Part shown: positions 1 through 6,054 of the stretch, one piece after another | Layout: every line of letters begins with the position of its first letter | How positions within the stretch are numbered: the stretch's first letter is position 1 | From: a virus | Length of the DNA: 26,309 nt | Reading direction: 5' to 3' (one strand) | IMG/VR virus record: IMGVR_UViG_3300046002_000332 | Location: 1 to 26,309 of that record | Notes under the pieces: generated by a model | Database searches by the model: none | What the model was told of the DNA's origin: nothing | What the model saw: the letters and a program-made list of their open reading frames with translations, nothing else | Made by a program: the position numbers and the translations under genes

Positions 1-44
1 CACTTGCAGATGCGGCAGCAACACCAGCGCCTACTGAGGCATAG
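1..44 (+). CDS. C-terminal end of an upstream gene (partial)
   Basis: An open frame enters from the left edge and ends at a TAG at 42-44. The last residues read LADAAATPAPTEA, an Ala/Pro/Thr-rich tail. The stop lies 2 bp before the ATG of the next gene, which fits an operon. Ala/Pro-rich tails are common in phage head and scaffold proteins, but 13 residues do not allow an identification. The frame is inferred from the clean stop and tight spacing. Confidence 0.55.
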   Translation, partial: LADAAATPAPTEA

Positions 45-46
45 TG

Positions 47-241
47 ATGGACAGCGTTGAAAAGGAATTTGCTGTGCATGAGGCCGTTTGCGCTGAACGA
101 TACGCCGCGATAGAAAAGGCTTTTGTCGAAGGCGACAAGCGCATGACTCGCATTGAGTATCTGCTCTACATTGTGATTGGTGCGGTTCTATTAGGGCCAG
201 GCTTTGTTGGCACAATGGTCAACAAACTCATAGGCGGGTGA
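47..241 (+). CDS. Small C-terminal-anchored membrane protein, holin/XhlA-like
   Basis: This 64-residue protein has a charged, helical N-terminal half (residues 1-36, rich in Glu, Lys and Arg) and one membrane segment near the C-terminus (about residues 38-58, YLLYIVIGAVLLGPGFVG). A short helix before a C-terminal membrane anchor is the layout of XhlA-type haemolysin/holin accessory proteins. I started at ATG 47 because GAGG at 36-39 is 7 bp upstream; the GTG at 44 would have only 4 bp. It opens a run of membrane proteins that leads into the spanin and endolysin genes, so a role in lysis is the natural inference. No motif proves it. Confidence 0.7.
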   Translation: MDSVEKEFAVHEAVCAERYAAIEKAFVEGDKRMTRIEYLLYIVIGAVLLGPGFVGTMVNKLIGG

Positions 242-281
242 AATTGATCCGATTAGCATCCTCTTTGCAGCAAACGCTTGT

Positions 282-932
282 TTGGCGGGAATCACTGAGC
301 TTTGCTCAATGTACCGAGAAAGCAAAACCAATTTCCTTGAAGTCAAAAGCACAGTCGAGGAAATTGTTGGAGATGCAAAAGCTGTTAGGTCTTGGTGGCA
401 AAAGCTGTTTGGTGCAAAGCCAGCCGCAAGCACAAAGCCTGTGGCAAAAAAGAAAAAAGAAAAATTTGTTGCCTATGACGAAACTCAGGCAATGGCCGAT
501 ATCGTCAAGCAGCTTTCTAAATTCTGGAGCTTGCAGGATCAGTTAGCTGCATATCTGCGCGATGAGGAGGAGAAAGCAAAGGTCTACGATCCAAGTGTCA
601 GCAACGCTCAGATGATGGAAAGCGCCATGAATCGTGTCATGTGCCGCCAGCAGATGGAGCAGCTCTCAACAACAATTCGGGAAATAATGGTGTACCAAAC
701 GCCTGGCCTTGCCGATCTGTATTCGCAGACCTACGAAATGCGCGAAGTCATCTCAGAGGAACAGGAAAAAGCTAGACTCAAGCAGGAGGCCAAAAAGAGG
801 GAAGAGCAGTGGCTACGCAAAGAGGAGGAAAGAAACCTACAAGCAAAGCTCGCAGCAGTGGTAGCGACTTCTATATTCCTCCTTTACCTATGGATGTGGT
901 TGTTGTTCGTAAGTCATTGGGGGAAGAGATGA
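282..932 (+). CDS. Coiled-coil protein with C-terminal membrane anchor, lysis-region family
   Basis: From the TTG at 282 the protein has 216 residues. It has a helical N-terminus, a Lys-rich linker (about residues 45-62), a helical centre ending in REIMVYQTPGL, a highly charged coiled-coil stretch (about 150-188) and a membrane segment (about 190-210). This resembles a family I recall next to lysis genes of aquatic T7-like phages: helices, a (V/I)Y..PGL motif and a C-terminal anchor. Function is unknown. The frame stays open upstream to a stop at 231, and those codons read IDPISILFAANACLAGITEL, typical of the N-terminus of that family. The true start may be a rare ATT at 243. An overlapping frame at 238-546 lacks sensible composition and was rejected. 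Confidence 0.8.
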   Translation: MAGITELCSMYRESKTNFLEVKSTVEEIVGDAKAVRSWWQKLFGAKPAASTKPVAKKKKEKFVAYDETQAMADIVKQLSKFWSLQDQLAAYLRDEEEKAKVYDPSVSNAQMMESAMNRVMCRQQMEQLSTTIREIMVYQTPGLADLYSQTYEMREVISEEQEKARLKQEAKKREEQWLRKEEERNLQAKLAAVVATSIFLLYLWMWLLFVSHWGKR

Positions 933-1102
933 TTGCTTGGATAGCCTGCTGTGTGTTGATAGCTCTCTTACTTCCCTTGGGCGCAATGCTGTATTTGGAC
1001 ATCTTGGAAACAAAGAATGAAGTCAAGCAAGAGATTGTTAAGGTTGAACGATTAAGACGGCAAGTGGAGCAGCAACAAAGGAAAGGAAAGAATGATGATT
1101 AA
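929..1102 (+). CDS. 57-residue single-pass membrane protein
   Basis: The start is ATG 929, which overlaps the TGA of the preceding gene as ATGA and follows a strong GGGGGAAG ribosome site (919-926). The protein begins MIAWIACCVLIALLLPLGAM, a single membrane segment at residues 2-24. A charged helix follows (KNEVKQEIVKVERLRRQVEQ) and would extend into the cytoplasm as a coiled coil. An in-frame ATG at 890 would add 13 residues but has no ribosome site. The form suits a holin, antiholin or small spanin-like accessory protein, and its place in the lysis region supports that; the exact role is not known. Confidence 0.7.
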   Translation: MIAWIACCVLIALLLPLGAMLYLDILETKNEVKQEIVKVERLRRQVEQQQRKGKNDD

Positions 1103-1421
1103 GCAGCTTGAAAAAGATTCGACCTACAACCAATTTGATTCAGACGGTGACGGCGTTGTCACTGATGCTGAACTGTCCCGATCAGAGCGCATGATCACCA
1201 TTGAGAACATGGACAAGATGGCCGACCAGCAACGCATCATGGCGTGGGCTGCTTTAGTTGCGCCTCCTTTCATCATTGCTTTCATGGCATCAGAGTTTGT
1301 GACTCTGGAAAAGGTAAGCGCATTGAACGGTCTGGCGACCACCTACTGCGCCGCCATGGGTACGATTGTGGTGGCTTTCATGGCGGCACAAGCGTATGTG
1401 CGTGGCAAGGCTGAAGGATGA
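1092..1421 (+). CDS. EF-hand protein with two membrane segments, putative holin-like
   Basis: This 109-residue protein carries a canonical EF-hand loop at residues 16-27 (DSDGDGVVTDAE), with Asp16, Asp18, Asp20 and Glu27 at the calcium-binding positions. Two hydrophobic segments follow, about 48-67 (MAWAALVAPPFIIAFMASEF) and 84-101. The membrane topology resembles class II holins, and similar EF-hand plus two-segment proteins occur, as I recall, in marine and freshwater podoviruses. Start ATG 1092 has GGAAAG just upstream and overlaps the previous gene by 11 bp; the stop overlaps the next ATG. Calcium binding is inferred from the loop; holin function is inferred from topology and from the spanin and endolysin genes directly downstream. 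Confidence 0.85.
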   Translation: MMIKQLEKDSTYNQFDSDGDGVVTDAELSRSERMITIENMDKMADQQRIMAWAALVAPPFIIAFMASEFVTLEKVSALNGLATTYCAAMGTIVVAFMAAQAYVRGKAEG

Positions 1422-1897
1422 GTATCTTCAACCCTTGGGTGATCCTCGGCTTTGTCTTGGCAATGCTGTCAGCCTTTGGTAGCGGATACTACAAGGGCGA
1501 GAATGATGAGTCTCAGCGCCAGCAAGTCGAGATTGCCGAGTTAAACGCCAAGGCGCGTGAGACTGAGCAGGCGATGGCAAGGGTAGCGCAGACATACGGT
1601 GACACATTACGAAAGGCGAACAATGTTGCAAAGGCTAAAGAAAATCAGTTGCGTGCTGATCTTAGTAATGGCAGTCTCAAGCTGCGGCTTCCTGCAAAAG
1701 CGCCCAACTGCGCCGTTCCAGTGTCCGAAACCGCCACCGCTGCCAGCGGAAGTGACAGCGGAGAAGCAAGAGCCGAATCTAGTGGATCGGTTGATGTCGC
1801 TTCCGATCTTCTCCAGATCGCAGCCGATGGAGATGCCGCCATCAGAAAGCTCAACGCCTGCATCGAAACCTACGAAACCTTGAGGAACACCAAATGA
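1418..1897 (+). CDS. Rz: Rz-like i-spanin (inner-membrane spanin)
   Basis: This 159-residue protein has an N-terminal membrane segment (about residues 6-25, WVILGFVLAMLSAFGSGYY) and a long charged helix (about 28-90). A low-complexity Ala/Ser linker and a helical C-terminus follow. This is the layout of i-spanins, anchored in the inner membrane with a periplasmic coiled coil that contacts the outer-membrane partner and fuses the membranes in the last step of lysis. The strongest support is the embedded lipoprotein gene in the +1 frame, the hallmark of nested Rz/Rz1 pairs. The start overlaps the previous stop (ATGA), and its own stop overlaps the endolysin start in the same way. Confidence 0.88.
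   Translation: MSIFNPWVILGFVLAMLSAFGSGYYKGENDESQRQQVEIAELNAKARETEQAMARVAQTYGDTLRKANNVAKAKENQLRADLSNGSLKLRLPAKAPNCAVPVSETATAASGSDSGEARAESSGSVDVASDLLQIAADGDAAIRKLNACIETYETLRNTK
1623..1883 (+). CDS. Rz1: Rz1-like o-spanin lipoprotein nested inside Rz
   Basis: This 86-residue reading frame lies wholly inside the Rz gene, in the +1 frame. It has a lipoprotein signal: basic start (MLQRLKKIS), hydrophobic core (VLILVMAV) and lipobox VSSC with the lipidated Cys at residue 21. A proline-rich mature part follows (CPKPPPLPAEV). These are standard o-spanin features; the lipoprotein sits in the outer membrane and binds the Rz periplasmic domain. ATG 1623 is chosen because AAGG at 1613-1616 precedes it at good spacing; an in-frame ATG at 1599 would put eight charged residues before the signal. 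The mature protein, about 65 residues, is typical of the class. Confidence 0.88.
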   Translation: MLQRLKKISCVLILVMAVSSCGFLQKRPTAPFQCPKPPPLPAEVTAEKQEPNLVDRLMSLPIFSRSQPMEMPPSESSTPASKPTKP

Positions 1898-2358
1898 ACT
1901 TATCAGCCAATTTTTCTCTGCATGAGATGTGTAAGTCAGAAACAGCCCTACGCATGGGCTTTGACAATACGCCTGATGCAGAGGCCACCGAGAATCTGCG
2001 TCTGCTGTGCGAGAAGGTGTTGCAGCCGGTGCGTGACCATTACGGCAAAGGCGTGAAGGTGAACTCTGCCTATCGTAGTCCTGAATCTAATGCGGCTGTG
2101 AATGGCTCGAAGTCCTCAGACCATTGCAAGGGTATGGCGGCAGATATTGAGATACCTGGCGTTGCCAACGCCGACCTCGCACAGTGGATCATGGACAACC
2201 TTGAGTACACGCAATTGATTCTGGAGTTTTACACTTCCGGCATTCCCGACAGCGGATGGGTTCATGTCAGCTATGACCCGAACAACCTGAAAAAGCAAGA
2301 GTTGACTGCCACCAAGGTTGCCGGTAAGACCACCTACTTGAATGGCTTGGTGGCTTAA
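1894..2358 (+). CDS. M15-family peptidase endolysin (L-Ala-D-Glu or D-Ala-D-Ala type)
   Basis: This 154-residue zinc peptidase has the M15 fold signature: an arginine in NSAYRSPESN (Arg61), the first zinc motif SSDHCKGMAADIE (His77, Asp84) and the second motif GWVHVSY (His124). M15A phage enzymes of this length cleave peptide bridges in peptidoglycan. There is no secretion signal, so it should need a holin to reach the wall, which fits the membrane proteins just upstream. The start overlaps the Rz stop as ATGA, completing a holin-like, spanin and endolysin cassette. The family call is firm; the exact bond cleaved is not decidable from sequence. Confidence 0.93.
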   Translation: MNLSANFSLHEMCKSETALRMGFDNTPDAEATENLRLLCEKVLQPVRDHYGKGVKVNSAYRSPESNAAVNGSKSSDHCKGMAADIEIPGVANADLAQWIMDNLEYTQLILEFYTSGIPDSGWVHVSYDPNNLKKQELTATKVAGKTTYLNGLVA

Positions 2359-2361
2359 AAC

Positions 2362-3027
2362 ATGGCACTAAACCTTGATCAGCAGATTACACCGCCAACA
2401 GCGCCAAACCTTGGCTCGGCTGATGTTGCCTACGATCAGGGTTTCTTCACGCAATCCTTTGGCGGCCTGAATACCTACTTCAGCAAGCTCACAGCACTGT
2501 TCTCAGCGTTGTTCGGCAGGCGTGGTGGCAAGTGGATCAACAGTCCCTATGGCGCGTTTCAGGATGGCACAGATCAAGTGGCGGCCAATACGACAACGGC
2601 GTATGCCATCACATTTGACACCACCGACTTCAGCAATGGCGTTACCTTATCGAATTCGTCAAGGCTGAATGTGGCGCAGGCTGGAATCTACAACTTGCAA
2701 TTCAGCATTCAATTTAAGAACACCACCAATGACGGCCAAGATGTGGATGTCTGGTTTCGCAAAAACGGCACAAACATTGACAATTCAAACAGCAGATTTC
2801 ATCCTCCAGCAAGAAAAAGTGCTGGCGACCCATCTCACTTAATTGCTGCGCTGAACTTCTTTGTTAATTTGGCGGCCAATGACTATGTAGAGATCATGTG
2901 GCAAACAACGAATGTTGGTGTCAGCATTGAGCATTTTGCAGCCAGCAGCACACCCACTAGACCGGCAGTGCCATCAGTCATTGCCACCTTGTCATTCGTG
3001 TCCAATCTGTCAGTAGAAACAGCATAA
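2362..3027 (+). CDS. Virion protein with TNF/C1q-like jelly-roll C-terminal domain
   Basis: This is a 221-residue protein. The N-terminal 50 residues (TPPTAPNLGSADVAYDQGFF) look like an attachment segment. From about residue 57 a beta-rich domain begins with WINSPYGAFQDGTDQ, followed by TAYAITFDTT, GIYNLQFSIQF and VDVWFRKNGTNI. It ends with a YVEIMWQT strand and a hydrophobic final strand. The order GxYxxxxxxQ, (D)xWxRxNG and DYVEI is that of C1q/TNF-like jelly rolls found in phage fibre tips and head fibres. It starts the virion operon right after the endolysin. I infer a surface-exposed, probably trimeric decoration or receptor-binding role. Confidence 0.75.
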   Translation: MALNLDQQITPPTAPNLGSADVAYDQGFFTQSFGGLNTYFSKLTALFSALFGRRGGKWINSPYGAFQDGTDQVAANTTTAYAITFDTTDFSNGVTLSNSSRLNVAQAGIYNLQFSIQFKNTTNDGQDVDVWFRKNGTNIDNSNSRFHPPARKSAGDPSHLIAALNFFVNLAANDYVEIMWQTTNVGVSIEHFAASSTPTRPAVPSVIATLSFVSNLSVETA

Positions 3028-3034
3028 TTCAGCC

Positions 3035-4516
3035 ATGGCACTCATTCCACTCAAAATCCCTGCTGGCGTGTACCGCAACGGCACAGAGTATCAGTCTGCC
3101 GGACGCTGGTATGACGCAAATCTGGTCAGATGGTACGAAAACACACTGCGTCCCATTGGCGGCTGGCGTAAGAAGTCAGCCACCGCGCTGACCGGTTTGT
3201 GCCGTGGCATCTTGACTTGGCGTACCAATTCCGGTGCGCGTTACATTGCCGCTGGCACGCAGTCCAAGCTCTACGCCATGGACGAAAACAATGTCATCAA
3301 AGAGATCACGCCAACAGGTATTGCGTCTGGCCGTGCTGATGCCGTCAGCGGCACAGGCTATGGGTACAACACTTATGGCTCATTCGCCTATGGTGTAGCG
3401 CGTCCTGATGCCGGTGCTATTGCGCCAGCCACCACATGGAGTTTGGACACTTGGGGCGAGTATCTGGTGGCGTGCGCCGACACCGATGGCAAGCTCTATG
3501 AGTGGCAGTTGGGATTCACAACGCCAACCTTGGCGGTTGCCATCACCAACGCGCCAACCGGCTGCGCTGCCTTGCTGTCCACTGCCGAGCGATTCCTGTT
3601 TGCTTTGGGTGCGTCCAGCAATCCGCGTCTGGTCAAGTGGTCAGATCAAGAGGACAACACAACATGGACGGCGGCAGCCACCAATCAGGCCGGTGACTTT
3701 GAACTGAACACTGTTGGCGCTCTGAAGTGTGGAAAGCGCGTCAGAGGCATCAATCTGCTGTTCACTGATGTCGATGTCCACACCGCGACTTATGTCGGCC
3801 TACCCTATGTGTACAGCTTTGAGCGTGCCGGTTCAGGCTGTGGCGTGATTTCATCTCAGTCTGTGGCGGCCATCGACTCTGCCGCCATGTGGATGTCTCG
3901 ATCAGGATTCTGGACATTTGACGGATATGTCAAGCCAATGGCTTGCGATGTCTCTGACTATGTGTTCAGCAACATGAACTACAACCAAGCGTCAAAGGTC
4001 TACGCTGTCCACAACAGCAAATATGGCGAGGTCTGGTGGTTCTACCCATCAAGCGCAAGCAATGAAATCGATTCATATGTGATCTACAACTACCGCGAAA
4101 GCCACTGGAATATTGGCACTTTGGCGCGTACTGCTGGTGTTGACCGTGGTGTGTATCTCAACCCCATCATGGTTGACCCATCAGGCTACATCTACGAGCA
4201 CGAGGTTGGCTTTGGCTATGACGGTGGCTCTGTCTATGCCGAGTCTGGACCATACGAGATTGGCGTGGGAGAGAACATCATGTCGGTGCGTCAAGTCATT
4301 CCTGACGAGCAGACGCTGGGCGAGGTGCAGATCAGCTTCAAGTCTCGGATGTATCCGACATCGACAGAAACGACACACGGCCCATATTCAGCGTCACAGC
4401 CCACAGATGCGCGGTTCTCCGGCCGTCAGGTCAAGATTCGCTACACAGGCGCTGTGCTGCAAGATTGGCGCGTTGGCGTGACCAGAGTCGATGCGGTGGC
4501 GGCAGGTAAGCGTTGA
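3035..4516 (+). CDS. Tail/neck structural protein, possibly P22 gp10-like
   Basis: This 493-residue protein lacks membrane segments and is rich in Trp, Tyr and Gly. It has repeated short strands such as GWRKKSATALTGLCRGILTW, ARYIAAGTQSKLYAM, ATTWSLDTWGEYLVACAD and GKLYEWQ. The recurring W-strand-turn pattern suggests a beta-propeller. Length and position (between a fibre-like protein and the ejection proteins) are compatible with the head-completion/tail-hub role of P22 gp10 (472 residues). I recall related proteins labelled as phage stabilisation or tail proteins in metagenomic phages. No catalytic motif is visible. Start ATG 3035 is 8 bp after the previous stop. The structural assignment is fairly safe; the gp10 equivalence is inference. 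Confidence 0.75.
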   Translation: MALIPLKIPAGVYRNGTEYQSAGRWYDANLVRWYENTLRPIGGWRKKSATALTGLCRGILTWRTNSGARYIAAGTQSKLYAMDENNVIKEITPTGIASGRADAVSGTGYGYNTYGSFAYGVARPDAGAIAPATTWSLDTWGEYLVACADTDGKLYEWQLGFTTPTLAVAITNAPTGCAALLSTAERFLFALGASSNPRLVKWSDQEDNTTWTAAATNQAGDFELNTVGALKCGKRVRGINLLFTDVDVHTATYVGLPYVYSFERAGSGCGVISSQSVAAIDSAAMWMSRSGFWTFDGYVKPMACDVSDYVFSNMNYNQASKVYAVHNSKYGEVWWFYPSSASNEIDSYVIYNYRESHWNIGTLARTAGVDRGVYLNPIMVDPSGYIYEHEVGFGYDGGSVYAESGPYEIGVGENIMSVRQVIPDEQTLGEVQISFKSRMYPTSTETTHGPYSASQPTDARFSGRQVKIRYTGAVLQDWRVGVTRVDAVAAGKR

Positions 4517-4881
4517 TTGATTGGGAAGAGTTTGGGAGACTGCGCCATCATGTGGCTGCGGCACTAGAATACTCTGGAGGCAGTCACAGTGTTGAGGATA
4601 TTGCTGAAGGCATCAGACAAGGCCATTTCCAGTTTTGGCCTGCTCTTGATTCAGTAATAGTGACAGAGATCATTGTCTACCCGCAGTTAAAGGATTTGCA
4701 CTTCTTCCTTGCTGGCGGCGACCTAGATGAACTCCGATTGATGCAACCTATCATCGAATCGTGGGGGAAGAGTGAAGGTTGCAGCCGAGTGTCTCTCGCT
4801 GGCCGTAAGGGTTGGGAGAGATCATTTTTAAGAGACAGGGGATACGAGCCAAAGTGGTTCGTAATGTGCAAAGACTTGTGA
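4513..4881 (+). CDS. GNAT-fold-like small phage protein
   Basis: This 122-residue protein begins with a TTG at 4513 that overlaps the TGA of the preceding gene, with AGGT a few bases upstream. The first half is helical (WEEFGRLRHHVAAALEYSGG). The second has a strand, a strand pair (VTEIIVYPQLKDLHFFLAGG), a helix (LMQPIIESWGKSEGCSRVSL) and the closing motif GRKGWERSFLRDRGYEPK. The pattern 'GR.GWER.....GY' is typical of acetyltransferase-like proteins encoded among virion genes of many tailed phages. Whether it acetylates anything or is a structural relic is unknown. Translational coupling to the neck gene argues for production alongside virion proteins. Confidence 0.7.
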   Translation: MIDWEEFGRLRHHVAAALEYSGGSHSVEDIAEGIRQGHFQFWPALDSVIVTEIIVYPQLKDLHFFLAGGDLDELRLMQPIIESWGKSEGCSRVSLAGRKGWERSFLRDRGYEPKWFVMCKDL

Positions 4882-4889
4882 GGTGACTT

Positions 4890-5660
4890 ATGTCTAAGGG
4901 TGGAAGAAATCAAACGGTAACGCAAACAAACAAAATTGATCCAGAGGCGCGTGCGGCTTATTTGTCGAACTTAGATTTAGCGCGTTCTACCGCTGGCGGT
5001 CTTGGTGTTCAGCAATATGCTGGATTTGATCCGCGATATGAGGCTGGTGAAGCTGCTTTGTACGAGGCCAGCATGAAACCCTTTGGCGCTGAAGATATTC
5101 AAGCGTTCCAAAACCCATACGAGAATCAAGTCGTTCAGCAGTCTTTGCAAGACATTGAGCAATCTAGACAAATGGCGGCTTTGCGGGACGCACAGCAAGC
5201 TACTGCCGCCAAAGCCTTTGGCGGTTCACGCGCTGGCGTACAAGGCGCACTGACAAACGAGGCGGCATTGCGAGAAGCATCACGCACAGCATCTGGTTTG
5301 CGCTCTGCCGGTTATGGACAATCTGCACAGTTGGCAGCGGCAGCGCGCCAAATGAATATGCAGGGCTATCAAAACGCCATGAATCTTGGATTGACTAGAC
5401 AGCAATACGCACAGATGAAGATGGATGCAGAGCGCAATCTTCCTTTGCAGCGTCTTGCGATTCAACAATCTGCTATGAGCGCACAGCCTGCAAATCTTGG
5501 ATCGACATCAACATCAACTCAGCCGATGCAGCGTAATATTGGGTCTGGCATCTTAGGTGGTGCATTGGCAGGTGCATCACTTGCTGGAATGCCTGGCATG
5601 GCCGCCCTTGGACCATGGGGCGCACTTGGCGGTGCTGCACTTGGAGGCTTATTAGCATGA
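4890..5660 (+). CDS. Gly/Ala/Gln-rich internal virion protein
   Basis: This 256-residue protein starts at ATG 4890, with AGGTGA just before it. It begins MSKGGRNQTVTQTNKIDPEA and continues with a long helical region rich in Ala, Gln and Arg (about 75-195, e.g. QQATAAKAFGGSRAGVQGAL). It ends with a Gly/Ala hydrophobic tail (about 220-256, ILGGALAGASLAGMPGMAAL) that could insert in a membrane. This form, with its place before two long ejection-like genes, suggests an internal protein released with the DNA at infection. N-termini of this type followed by an 'AFGGSRAG' motif recur in aquatic podoviruses, as I recall. No enzymatic motif is seen. Confidence 0.65.
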   Translation: MSKGGRNQTVTQTNKIDPEARAAYLSNLDLARSTAGGLGVQQYAGFDPRYEAGEAALYEASMKPFGAEDIQAFQNPYENQVVQQSLQDIEQSRQMAALRDAQQATAAKAFGGSRAGVQGALTNEAALREASRTASGLRSAGYGQSAQLAAAARQMNMQGYQNAMNLGLTRQQYAQMKMDAERNLPLQRLAIQQSAMSAQPANLGSTSTSTQPMQRNIGSGILGGALAGASLAGMPGMAALGPWGALGGAALGGLLA

Positions 5661-6046
5661 ACTACCTAAACAACTTTTTTGGCGGTGGCAATGCCGCAGG
5701 TGGTATTCGTAAACCTGAGATGGGCGCTGGCATGGATTTTTATGGTGGTCAGCCGCCAAGCATGAATCTTGGCATGAGTCCATCGTCAATACCAACAAAT
5801 GCATTTGCTGATCCAGCAACCGGCACAGGCCTTAAAGCACCATCATCGTTTGGGCAGATGCCTGCTGGCGGCATGAATATGCAAACTGCACTTGGCGCAA
5901 TGCAATTATTGGGTGGGCTTATGGGTGGACAACAACAGCCGCAACCAGCGCCAATGCAGCCAGTGCAGTTGCCTATGGGCAGCAATCAGAGCTATGAAGA
6001 TTTGATGAAGATGTACGGTGTACGCAGTGGCGGCTTACTTGGATGA
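5657..6046 (+). CDS. Low-complexity Gly/Met/Pro/Gln-rich protein
   Basis: This 129-residue protein starts at ATG 5657, whose ATGA overlaps the preceding stop; a frame extension to 5615 was ignored because it would overlap coding sequence without a ribosome site. Composition is dominated by Gly, Met, Pro, Ala and Gln (MNYLNNFFGGGNAAGGIRKP; GGLMGGQQQPQPAPMQPVQL). No domain is recognised, and it is probably largely disordered. It ends with a short helix (SYEDLMKMYGVRSGGLLG). Tight coupling on both sides marks it as part of the virion/ejection operon, where a linker or internal protein would fit. Confidence 0.6.
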   Translation: MNYLNNFFGGGNAAGGIRKPEMGAGMDFYGGQPPSMNLGMSPSSIPTNAFADPATGTGLKAPSSFGQMPAGGMNMQTALGAMQLLGGLMGGQQQPQPAPMQPVQLPMGSNQSYEDLMKMYGVRSGGLLG

Positions 6047-6054
6047 GGTGAAAA

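Noticed and set aside
191-433. Minus-strand frame of 80 codons over the first lysis genes
   Set aside because: It is antisense to two well-supported coupled genes, lacks a ribosome site and has shadow-like composition.
238-546. Plus-strand frame starting at GTG 238
   Set aside because: It overlaps the 282-932 gene in another frame; the latter has a coherent helical protein with a membrane anchor and coupled neighbours.
809-928. Upstream extension of the 57-residue membrane protein
   Set aside because: The frame is open, but the ATGA overlap and strong ribosome site at 929 give a better start; residues before it are Ser/Lys-rich and not coherent.
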